From NCBI GenBank assembly GCA_902565325.1, contig CACFEM010000014.1, forward strand, positions 1-18,163: DNA of 18,163 nucleotides, in the 5' to 3' direction. Shown one piece after another: positions 1-6,476 of the stretch. Source of the DNA: an uncultured Pelagibacteraceae bacterium (GTDB lineage Bacteria; Pseudomonadota; Alphaproteobacteria; Pelagibacterales; Pelagibacteraceae). The notes beneath the pieces were generated by a model. That model saw nothing but the letters and a program-made list of their open reading frames with translations, was not told the DNA's origin and searched no databases. Both the position numbers and the translations under genes were made by a program. The stretch's first letter is position 1, and each line of letters opens with the position of its first letter.

Positions 1-528
1 AGATTTATAACTGATTTAGAATTGGATGAGCTATCAGCTGACATTCATACTTTTGTGAAAGGTCGAAAACTAGATGATAATGCACAAATCATGCTTAGAT
101 TTAAAGGTGGTGCAAAAGGGGCAATATGGTCTAGTCAAGTTGCAGTTGGTAATGAAAATAATCTCAAAATAAGAGTGTATGGTGAAAATGGTGGTTTAGA
201 GTGGAAACAAGAGGATCCAAATTATTTGTATTTTACAAAATTTGGAAAATCCACTGAAAAAATAACAAGAGGTAGCGGTAGCGCAAACAAAGAAGCTAAT
301 GATGTTACAAGAATTCCACCAGGTCATCCCGAGGGATATTTAGAAGGTTTTGCAAATATTTATACCGATGTTTCCAAAAAATTAAATGCTCAAATAAATA
401 ATGAAAAATATAACGAGCTAGATGACTGTTACCCAACTATTTATGATGGTGTTGAAGGGATGAAGTTTATAGAGACTGTTTTAAATTCTAGTAAAAATAA
501 CAGTAAATGGACTCAGTTTAATAATTAA
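1..528 (+). CDS. Gfo/Idh/MocA family oxidoreductase, C-terminal part (5' end outside window)
   Basis: The reading frame is open from the first base and ends with TAA at 526-528; its start lies upstream of the window, so the in-frame TTG at 22 is not a real start. About 175 residues remain. They look like the C-terminal alpha/beta substrate-binding domain of NAD(P)-dependent sugar or cyclitol dehydrogenases: a segment 'LRFKGGAKGAIWSSQ' followed by 'IRVYGENGGLEW', the usual beta-sheet that packs against the active site, and a C-terminal helix with 'EGMKFIETVLNSS'. The Rossmann domain and catalytic Lys are not in the window, so substrate and cofactor cannot be judged. It meets the PhyH-family gene tail to tail with two bases between the stop codons. 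A second member of the family lies at 9863-11020. Confidence 0.85.
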   Translation, partial: RFITDLELDELSADIHTFVKGRKLDDNAQIMLRFKGGAKGAIWSSQVAVGNENNLKIRVYGENGGLEWKQEDPNYLYFTKFGKSTEKITRGSGSANKEANDVTRIPPGHPEGYLEGFANIYTDVSKKLNAQINNEKYNELDDCYPTIYDGVEGMKFIETVLNSSKNNSKWTQFNN

Positions 529-530
529 AA

Positions 531-1514
531 TTAAATTAATTTTGATAAGTCTCTTCCATTTGTTTTAAATGTAGGTAATGGGTATTTAAAAGCATATTTT
601 CTTGGAATACATTTTTCTTTAGCTTTTTCCCAGAGAGCTAGCCATTGTTTAAAATTTTTAATTTTAATATTTTTTTTATTTTTACTTCTAACGTAAAAAT
701 TAGGAAGAGGCTCTCTTCCAGATGGTTGTCCAGCAACATTATATCTTAGATCAGCACTTATTCTAAAATCATTTGATCTATTTGGCAAAGAGCAGTGTAT
801 TGAATGTTTGTGCAGAAGTATCACATCACCAATGTTTGCTTCTAAATAAATGTGCTTCATATCATCTAATAATTCACTATTTTTTAATTCTACCTGTCCT
901 CTGTATCCTGATATGTGATTTAGTAATCCCATTTTATTGATCTTTTTAACAGTAATCATGCATCCATTTTTTTTAGTAGTTTTAGTAAAAGGAATCCACA
1001 CAGTAACCATGTCAGTTAATTTTTGCCCTCTTGTATTTAATACTGCCGCATCCTGATGCCAAGGTGTTCTTCCACTGAGACCATCATTAATTGAACCCTT
1101 TGGTAATTTTTTTTCAGGTTGTTTAATTCTAGTATTTTGAACAGGGTTAGACATTATTTCTTTACCCAAAATTTTTTCTACAACATCCAGAATATTTTTA
1201 TTAGTAATTAAATTCCACAATGATTGGGTTGCAAAATAATCGCTATCTCGCTTTACATGATCTCTTGGTAATCTTGTATTAAAATATTGATCTAAATCAT
1301 AAATATTAAGTTTTGAAATATAAGAGTATTTTTTTTTAAAATCGAAATTAAGAGCTTTTTTTACGTCTCTCTTTTTTGCATATTTTTGGATAAGACAGTC
1401 TATTACAAATTCCATATCATTAAGAATTGGTTTTAAGTCTCTTCTAAAGTTAAGTACATTTTTGACGATTAGATAACCGTTCTCGTATAGTTTTTTTTGA
1501 AGACTATTTGTCAT
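531..1514 (-). CDS. Phytanoyl-CoA dioxygenase (PhyH) family protein
   Basis: A 327-residue non-heme iron, 2-oxoglutarate-dependent oxygenase of the PhyH family. The double-stranded beta-helix iron triad is visible: H153 and D155 in 'PWHQDAAV' and the distal H240 in 'HSIHCSLPN', with R251 in 'FRISADLRYN' placed to bind 2-oxoglutarate. The N-terminal stretch 'YENGYLIVKNVL' is the usual family opening. Family members hydroxylate small molecules such as acyl-CoAs, ectoine or other metabolites; the substrate cannot be read from sequence. It is probably the last gene of a three-gene minus-strand operon (PanE-like, 2OG oxygenase, PhyH), with a 31-base gap to the gene before it. The family call is solid; the reaction is unknown. 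Confidence 0.88.
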   Translation of the reverse strand: MTNSLQKKLYENGYLIVKNVLNFRRDLKPILNDMEFVIDCLIQKYAKKRDVKKALNFDFKKKYSYISKLNIYDLDQYFNTRLPRDHVKRDSDYFATQSLWNLITNKNILDVVEKILGKEIMSNPVQNTRIKQPEKKLPKGSINDGLSGRTPWHQDAAVLNTRGQKLTDMVTVWIPFTKTTKKNGCMITVKKINKMGLLNHISGYRGQVELKNSELLDDMKHIYLEANIGDVILLHKHSIHCSLPNRSNDFRISADLRYNVAGQPSGREPLPNFYVRSKNKKNIKIKNFKQWLALWEKAKEKCIPRKYAFKYPLPTFKTNGRDLSKLI

Positions 1515-1545
1515 AAATAAAATTTATTTTATCATTTAGATAATT

Positions 1546-2415
1546 TCAATGTTTTGGTGCTGTGGTTAAATAGTTTGCATCATGGAAAGAAGTTAGCATT
1601 CTTTTTTTTGTACTAATTATATGTGGATAATATGAGACACCTTTGTAATTCCATATAACAGGTTTATTTAAAGCGTAACTACCATAAATGAAAAAACGTT
1701 TTGGGCAATTTCTCTCAATAAACCGCTTAACTCCATGATAGGAATTTGGAGTAGATTGAAAAAAAACAACAGTTCCTTTTTTGGGAGTAAAAGATTTGAC
1801 TACTTCAAGCTCACTTATTTTTGGAAATCTCCTAAAACTTTTTCTTAAATTTTTTTTTGCTTTTTTTCTATAGATAGTAAGAGAGCCGCCATTTTTTTTT
1901 GGTATGTCTGTTAAATAAATTAAGAAATTATATAATCTAGTTATATCATCCCTATGAGGTCTTAATCTATATCCTCCTTTTGATACTGAAAAGTCTATAT
2001 CTAAATTTACTTTAGGATTAGTGTAATTGTTTCCCAGTATTTTTTTTAATTCAATAGAATTTAATTTTTTTTTAATAGTGAACTTTTTAGGATTAAATGA
2101 TTTTGGTTTATGTAAATTTATCCATGATCCATCTTTAAAATTTTTTGTAAAAAGATTTTCAATTTTTTTGTAAAAAGACTTGCTATTAAATAGTTTAAAA
2201 AGCTTTGCAGAGTTAATTGAATTTTTTATATATAAATTAAAATTTTTTGAGCCTTTATTAATCCTGCTTCTACCTCCCATAATCATATCATCAAATGATT
2301 TTGAGTTACTGATTTCTTTAATTAATAAATTACAGATATTTTTTGAAACAACGTTGTCTCCAACTAAAACAGGAAAGTTACTTTTGATTTTTTTTAATTT
2401 GTTTGTACTGAGCAT
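1546..2415 (-). CDS. 2OG-Fe(II) oxygenase superfamily protein (prolyl-4-hydroxylase-like fold)
   Basis: A 289-residue protein with the iron/2-oxoglutarate signature of the 2OG-Fe(II) oxygenase superfamily: H154 and D156 in 'RPHRDDITRLYNFLIYL', a glycine-rich strand 'NGGSLTIYR' at about 175-183, the distal H227 in 'NSYHGVKRF', and R240 as candidate 2-oxoglutarate ligand before 'FFIYGSYAL'. Such proteins hydroxylate peptides or small molecules; the substrate is unknown. The first 120 residues are very rich in Lys and Asn and match nothing I recognise. Its ATG at 2413-2415 abuts the stop of the PanE-like gene with no gap, so the two are probably translationally coupled. It is even more A+T-rich than most neighbours, with long A and T runs, which may indicate recent acquisition or weak constraint. 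Confidence 0.82.
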   Translation of the reverse strand: MLSTNKLKKIKSNFPVLVGDNVVSKNICNLLIKEISNSKSFDDMIMGGRSRINKGSKNFNLYIKNSINSAKLFKLFNSKSFYKKIENLFTKNFKDGSWINLHKPKSFNPKKFTIKKKLNSIELKKILGNNYTNPKVNLDIDFSVSKGGYRLRPHRDDITRLYNFLIYLTDIPKKNGGSLTIYRKKAKKNLRKSFRRFPKISELEVVKSFTPKKGTVVFFQSTPNSYHGVKRFIERNCPKRFFIYGSYALNKPVIWNYKGVSYYPHIISTKKRMLTSFHDANYLTTAPKH

Positions 2416-3360
2416 TTAGCTGTACATACCTTCTTTCACTTTAATCATTTTGTACATCAGATCATTTAAAGGCGTTTTAATCCCATGTTTTTTTCCTATT
2501 TTTGAAACTGCACCACTAATAAAGTCTATTTCAGTCTTTCTCTTATATTGAACATCAAAAGCCATTGAAGATTTGTTGGTTTGCATAGAATCTACAATTT
2601 TATTGAACATAAATAAGCATTCATCTTCTGAAACATTAACTCCATCAGCAAGAGCCACTTCTCTAGTTTCTAAAATTATTTCTTTGCCCAGCCCTCGAGA
2701 TACCTCGTTTGCTTTGTTATTGATGTATAAATCAGTGTGATGAAGATCAAAAATTGCAGATAACGGTCCAATTGCTGTTAAAGCAAAAAGCTTCATCCAT
2801 TTTCTTTTCTTTACATCTTCTGCAGCAATCATTTCAAGATTATGTGCTGTAAAAGTATCTGCTATTTCTTTAATTCTATCAGTAATTCCTCCTTCGTACT
2901 CACCAATCCAAGATGGTAACGAACCATGATTCATTATATGACCTGGTCCTAAAATATTTGAAGCTTGAGTAGTTGTCCCACCAATTACTTTTTCATTACC
3001 CACAATGCTTTGAATAATTGCTTCATGACCAATACCATTTTGAAAAGACATAAATACTGTTTTATCTCCTATGATATTTTTAATGCTATTTAATGCAGAT
3101 TCTAAAGCTGTAGCTTTACACATAACAATAACAGCATCAACTTTATCTAAAGATGATGGATCTGAAGTGGCTTTAACTTTAATTACTCGATCACCACCAT
3201 GTCCATCCATTTTTAAACCATCTTTATTAATTGCATCTACATGCTCTTTCCAAACATCAATTAAAATTACATTCAAACCTTTTTCGGCAAGCAAACCACC
3301 AAACAAGCAACCCATTGCTCCTGCACCAAGAACAGCTACTTTCAAATCTTTATTAATCAT
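2416..3360 (-). CDS. Ketopantoate reductase family (ApbA/PanE-like) NADP-dependent reductase
   Basis: A 314-residue 2-oxo-acid reductase of the ApbA/PanE family. The N-terminal Rossmann motif GAGAMG lies at residues 12-17 and the 'QNG' loop at 107-109. The C-terminal helical domain carries K190 in 'KWMKLFALTAIGPLSA' and E277 in 'KRKTEIDFISG', which align by eye with the catalytic K176 and E256 of E. coli PanE; S264/S265 match the conserved 'SSM'. The E. coli substrate-binding N180 and N184 align with L194 and G198, so ketopantoate may not be the substrate. I therefore give the family rather than a panE assignment. It heads a minus-strand operon with two 2OG oxygenases and is divergent from the DUF1907 gene. 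'AGG' about 7 bases before the ATG could serve as a weak ribosome binding site. Confidence 0.85.
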   Translation of the reverse strand: MINKDLKVAVLGAGAMGCLFGGLLAEKGLNVILIDVWKEHVDAINKDGLKMDGHGGDRVIKVKATSDPSSLDKVDAVIVMCKATALESALNSIKNIIGDKTVFMSFQNGIGHEAIIQSIVGNEKVIGGTTTQASNILGPGHIMNHGSLPSWIGEYEGGITDRIKEIADTFTAHNLEMIAAEDVKKRKWMKLFALTAIGPLSAIFDLHHTDLYINNKANEVSRGLGKEIILETREVALADGVNVSEDECLFMFNKIVDSMQTNKSSMAFDVQYKRKTEIDFISGAVSKIGKKHGIKTPLNDLMYKMIKVKEGMYS

Positions 3361-3448
3361 CTTTACCTAATTTAAAATTATTTATGTATAGAAATTATAT
3401 ATATTATCTATAGACATTATGCAAAATAAATTATAGCTTATTAACATC
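3361..3448. promoter_or_regulatory. Divergent promoter region with operator-like inverted repeat
   Basis: This 88-base gap separates the start codons of the PanE-like gene (minus) and the DUF1907 gene (plus), so it must hold both promoters. It is almost pure A/T. At 3384-3417 there is an imperfect inverted repeat: left half ATGTATAG (3384-3391), a 16-base A/T spacer, and right half CTATAGACAT (3408-3417), which is CTATACAT with two extra bases. A similar arrangement occurs in the other divergent gap at 7961-7991. A MarR-like regulator encoded just downstream is a natural candidate ligand, but that is inference. I cannot assign -10/-35 boxes with confidence in such A/T-rich sequence. Confidence 0.5.
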
Positions 3449-4426
3449 ATGCAATTAAAAATAGAAAAAGGAACTTTTAAAGATTACTCATTACTAGATA
3501 TTTCAGATGCATTAAGAAAAGGATTGTCTGAAAATTTCCAAAAAGTTGAGGTAGAAGTAGTAGAGTGCCCTAATCTTAGAGATTGGGATTGTCCATCAGA
3601 AGGAATAAGTGGAAATCAAAAAATAATAGATGTTGGTGGAGAGCCTTATATGCATGATCCAAAATTTATTGGTGCAGAGTTTGACTATCAAGAAATATCT
3701 AAAATGATTGACTCTGAAAAATCCTATGCCTTAGGAGCTGGATCAGGCGCAATGTCATGTTTAGATGGTCACTGTGGAGAATTAGTTATAAATGAAAATT
3801 TAATTACTGATGAATCTAAATCAATAATAGCAAGAGTAAGCTCAGATAAAAAATGTATTGTTGAAAAGTATTCTGCAAAAAAACATGGTGGACTTGGAAA
3901 CATTTATTACACAGATGGTAAACAAGGAAAAGTTATTAAAATAAAAATCAAAGGTAGAAATGGAGAACAAGGTTCTTTGCCCCAAGCAATGAGGTCTTCT
4001 TTATCAAAAAATTTAAAAATTAAAGATAATGAACATTTATCTCTTGCTGGCGTGTTTAGAGTATTAAATGGAAAAATAAGATCGCACGTGCAACCTGATT
4101 ATAAAGATATTAAACATGAGTATTATGATCCAAAACAAATGAAATGTGTAAAAGATTTTCTTCAATTTTATGAACCTGTTGGACCAAAATTACAATGTTA
4201 TACTGTTCTTTGGACGGGTGATCCAACTGGAGGAGAATTAAATCTCAGAGAGTCTGGTGAACATACTCATTTTCATTCTTATGAACATGAAAGAGATGCA
4301 GGACATTATCATTTTGATGTAACGCCTGATGAAATAGAATATGAAGGTTATTTTAATACTGCCACAGAAGTACATAGAGTAAACAATATTTATAAAGAAC
4401 TATTAAGCAAAAATAGTATTGAATAG
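3449..4426 (+). CDS. DUF1907 family protein, homologue of human C11orf54/PTD012 (zinc-dependent ester hydrolase fold)
   Basis: A 325-residue protein recognisable along its whole length as the DUF1907 family. Hallmarks are 'CPNLRDW' (40-46), 'IIDVGGEPYMHDP' (59-71), 'YALGAGSGA' (93-101), 'EKYSAKKHGGLGN' (139-151), 'GKVIKIKIKGRNG' (160-172), and the C-terminal metal site 'EHTHFHS' (H272, H274, H276) followed by 'GHYHFD' (H286, H288). In the human protein PTD012 the equivalent HxH cluster binds zinc and the purified protein hydrolyses a model ester. The physiological substrate of bacterial members is not known to me. No signal peptide is visible, so it should be cytoplasmic. It leads a plus-strand operon with a MarR-like regulator 28 bases downstream and a PanB-like protein. 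Confidence 0.88.
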   Translation: MQLKIEKGTFKDYSLLDISDALRKGLSENFQKVEVEVVECPNLRDWDCPSEGISGNQKIIDVGGEPYMHDPKFIGAEFDYQEISKMIDSEKSYALGAGSGAMSCLDGHCGELVINENLITDESKSIIARVSSDKKCIVEKYSAKKHGGLGNIYYTDGKQGKVIKIKIKGRNGEQGSLPQAMRSSLSKNLKIKDNEHLSLAGVFRVLNGKIRSHVQPDYKDIKHEYYDPKQMKCVKDFLQFYEPVGPKLQCYTVLWTGDPTGGELNLRESGEHTHFHSYEHERDAGHYHFDVTPDEIEYEGYFNTATEVHRVNNIYKELLSKNSIE

Positions 4427-4427
4427 A

Positions 4428-4442
4428 AAACTCAATGAGTTT
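4428..4442. promoter_or_regulatory. Perfect 7+1+7 palindrome upstream of the MarR-like gene (candidate operator)
   Basis: AAACTCA-A-TGAGTTT is a perfect inverted repeat with a one-base centre, in the 28-base gap between the DUF1907 stop and the MarR-like start at 4455. Its size and position fit an autoregulatory operator for the adjacent winged-helix protein. As RNA it would form only a weak stem, and no T-run follows, so a terminator is unlikely. Binding is inferred. Confidence 0.4.
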
Positions 4443-4454
4443 AAATTTATTTAA

Positions 4455-4871
4455 ATGAAAAGACAGTTCAAGTATCCTAAGCACTTTGAAGAACAAAAAA
4501 AAATACCAAAACTTACTCAAAAAAGAATTCAATTAGCAGAAATATCACTTGGCGATTTTGAAGGAAGGTTAGCTAATGAATTATTGAATTGGTTTTCTTT
4601 AACTCCACAACATTGGATAATGTTGCATATGGTTATGCTTGCTTATTACAAAAATAAATCAATTACTAAAAATCAATTACTTAAAGTAATAGAGAAATCA
4701 TATTTAACCTCAAATGTTTATATCGATACAGCAATAAAAAAAGGTTATTTTAGAATTATAAGAAATGAGAGAGACAAAAGATCTATATTTATATTACCTT
4801 CAGTAATCACCATTAAAACCTTTGAGGAATTTATTGATAGGAGAGATATTCTTTATAAAGGTGTTAAATAA
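4455..4871 (+). CDS. MarR-like winged-helix transcriptional regulator
   Basis: A 138-residue protein with the shape of a MarR-family regulator. A helical N-terminal part (about 20-65) could form the dimer interface. It is followed by 'SITKNQLLKVIEKSYLTSN' (69-87), which fits the helix-turn-helix, then 'VYIDTAIKKGYFRIIRNERDKRSIFI', with the wing motif DKRS at 107-110 that is typical of MarR proteins. The family normally binds palindromic operators as a dimer and is released by small ligands. The gene sits between DUF1907 and the PanB-like gene; its stop overlaps the next ATG by one base (TAATG), so the regulator is co-translated with an enzyme. Likely targets are its own operon and the divergent genes. 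The ligand is unknown, and a more remote winged-helix family is possible. Confidence 0.72.
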   Translation: MKRQFKYPKHFEEQKKIPKLTQKRIQLAEISLGDFEGRLANELLNWFSLTPQHWIMLHMVMLAYYKNKSITKNQLLKVIEKSYLTSNVYIDTAIKKGYFRIIRNERDKRSIFILPSVITIKTFEEFIDRRDILYKGVK

Positions 4872-5686
4872 TGAAGAATATCTATACTTGGGCTGCTAAA
4901 CCAGCAAACCGAACTTTGACTGTTGGGGATTTAAAAGCAGCAAAAGGAAAAAGAAAATTTACACAAGTTACAGCGAATAGTGTTGAAGAAGCCGAGGCAG
5001 CTGAAAAGGCAGGATTTGATATGATTATATCAAATGCAAAAAATGTAATTCCTGTAAGAGAAGGTTCAAAAAATTTATTTTTAACAGCTGCTTTAGTTTT
5101 AAATGAGTTTGTAACTGCAGAGGATGTTATGCGTGGAGCTTTTAAAGCATTGGAGAATGGTGCAGATGCAGTTATGACACCAAGAAGTATGGATATAGTT
5201 GAAATGCTGGCTAAGGAAGATGTTCCGGTAATGGGGCATTTAGGTTTAGTTCCAAGAAAATCTACTTGGATTGGTGGCTTAAGAGCTGTGGGTAAAACTG
5301 CTGATGAAGCGTACGAACTTTTTCAAAAGTTTAAAAGATTAGAAGATGCAGGTGCTTTTTCGGCTGAGTGTGAAGTAATACCTGAAAATGTAATGGGTGA
5401 AATTTCAAAGCGTACAGATATAGTTACTGTTTCATTAGGTTCAGGTAAAAACGCTGATGTAATGTATTTATTTATGGAAGATATCTGTGGTGATACAGAA
5501 AATCCCCCAAGACATTCAAAAGCGTATGGAAATTTATTGAAACTTAGAAATGACATAAAAATAGAAAGAGTAAAAGCTCTTAAGGCTTTTAAAAAAGATT
5601 CAATGAATGGAAAATTTCCAGGAAAGAAACAATCTTCAAATTTAGAAAAAAAACAATTTGAAGAATTTATAAATCAACTAGATTAA
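4871..5686 (+). CDS. PanB-like protein (ketopantoate hydroxymethyltransferase / PEP mutase-isocitrate lyase superfamily)
   Basis: A 271-residue TIM-barrel protein resembling ketopantoate hydroxymethyltransferase in its second half: 'VPVMGHLGLVP' (118-128) matches the E. coli PanB strand with H136 (here H123), 'FKRLEDAGAFSAECEVIP' carries E168 at the position of catalytic E181, and 'VSLGSGKNADV' replaces the usual 'IGIGAGNVTDG'. In the first half the E. coli Mg-ligand positions D45 and D84 appear as N55 and a residue in 'TAALVL', and K112/E114 fall in 'AVMTPRS', so the metal and substrate residues are not conserved in my hand alignment. Canonical PanB chemistry (5,10-methylene-THF plus 3-methyl-2-oxobutanoate) is therefore doubtful. 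The ATG overlaps the regulator stop by one base and AAGGTG upstream is a fair ribosome binding site. It overlaps the aldolase gene tail to tail by four bases. Confidence 0.7.
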   Translation: MKNIYTWAAKPANRTLTVGDLKAAKGKRKFTQVTANSVEEAEAAEKAGFDMIISNAKNVIPVREGSKNLFLTAALVLNEFVTAEDVMRGAFKALENGADAVMTPRSMDIVEMLAKEDVPVMGHLGLVPRKSTWIGGLRAVGKTADEAYELFQKFKRLEDAGAFSAECEVIPENVMGEISKRTDIVTVSLGSGKNADVMYLFMEDICGDTENPPRHSKAYGNLLKLRNDIKIERVKALKAFKKDSMNGKFPGKKQSSNLEKKQFEEFINQLD

Positions 5687-6474
5687 TAAGCTTTAGATTC
5701 TTCTTTTTTTGAAGAACCTTTCATTTTTTCTACAACTGTTTTTGCACCAGCACTTAAAGCTCTCTGATCAGCTCCAATAGTTACAAAATTAAAACCTTTA
5801 CCTATCATTTTTTGTGCATATTCAGGTGTACCATTATGAATACCAGCAAAGATATGGTTTTTCTTTGCATGCTCTAATATTCTTAATATTTCCGAATAAG
5901 CTTTTGTGTTTTCTGCTCTATCAAAACCAGGCTCTTCACCTATTGCTAAACTTAAATCAGCTGGTCCAATATAAATTCCATCAACACCAGGTGTTGACAT
6001 AATTTCATCTAGCTTTTCTAAAGATTCTTTTGTTTCGATCATAGCTAATTTGAGCATTTCATCATTTGCATGTTTTGCATAATCTGAACCTCCATAGATT
6101 AATCCTCTAACCGGACCAAAACTTCTATAACCATGAGGAGGGTACATGCAAGCTTGAACAAATCTTTCTGCTTCTTCTTTATTACTTACCATTGGACATA
6201 TAATTCCATAACAACCCGCATCTAGAATTTTCATTATTTGACCTGGTTCATTCCAGTTTACTCTAGCCAAAGGGGTTACATCTGTTGTTGAAATTGTTTG
6301 AAGCATTGGGAGTGCATTAGTGTAATCAACTAAGCCATGTTGCATATCTATTGTCAGAGAATCCCAACCTTGATGAGCCATTACTTCAGCTGAAACAGTA
6401 CTAGGTATTTGAAGCCAACCATTGATAACAGGTTTCCCTGCCTTCATCATTTCTTTAACTTTATTTTTTCTCAT
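5683..6474 (-). CDS. HpcH/HpaI family aldolase (class II, pyruvate-forming)
   Basis: A 263-residue aldolase of the HpcH/HpaI family, which cleaves 4-hydroxy-2-oxo acids to pyruvate plus an aldehyde using a divalent metal. Visible landmarks are 'DMQHGLVDY' with H46 as catalytic base, R71 in 'LARVNWNEP' for the oxo-acid, 'GYRSFGPVRG' (115-124), metal ligand E147 in 'AMIETKESLEKLDEI', and D173 in 'YIGPADLSLAIG'. Length is normal for the family. It lies two bases after the aldehyde dehydrogenase on the same strand, suggesting that the aldehyde released is oxidised by that neighbour. Known members act on 2,4-dihydroxyhept-2-enedioate, 2-keto-3-deoxy-rhamnonate and related acids; the exact substrate here is not determinable. 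Confidence 0.9.
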   Translation of the reverse strand: MRKNKVKEMMKAGKPVINGWLQIPSTVSAEVMAHQGWDSLTIDMQHGLVDYTNALPMLQTISTTDVTPLARVNWNEPGQIMKILDAGCYGIICPMVSNKEEAERFVQACMYPPHGYRSFGPVRGLIYGGSDYAKHANDEMLKLAMIETKESLEKLDEIMSTPGVDGIYIGPADLSLAIGEEPGFDRAENTKAYSEILRILEHAKKNHIFAGIHNGTPEYAQKMIGKGFNFVTIGADQRALSAGAKTVVEKMKGSSKKEESKAY

Positions 6475-6476
6475 TT

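Noticed and set aside
22..528. A start codon (TTG at 22) for the first gene
   Set aside because: The frame is open to base 1 and the protein aligns only with the C-terminal domain of its family; the true start is upstream of the window.
2180..3370. Plus-strand open frames opposite the 2OG oxygenase and PanE-like genes
   Set aside because: They are antisense shadows of well-supported genes; their composition reflects the reverse complement and no family is recognisable.
2416..5686. A pantothenate biosynthesis cluster (panB plus panE)
   Set aside because: The genes are in divergent operons with catabolic partners, and residues needed for canonical PanB and PanE binding are not conserved in hand alignment; panC and panD are absent.
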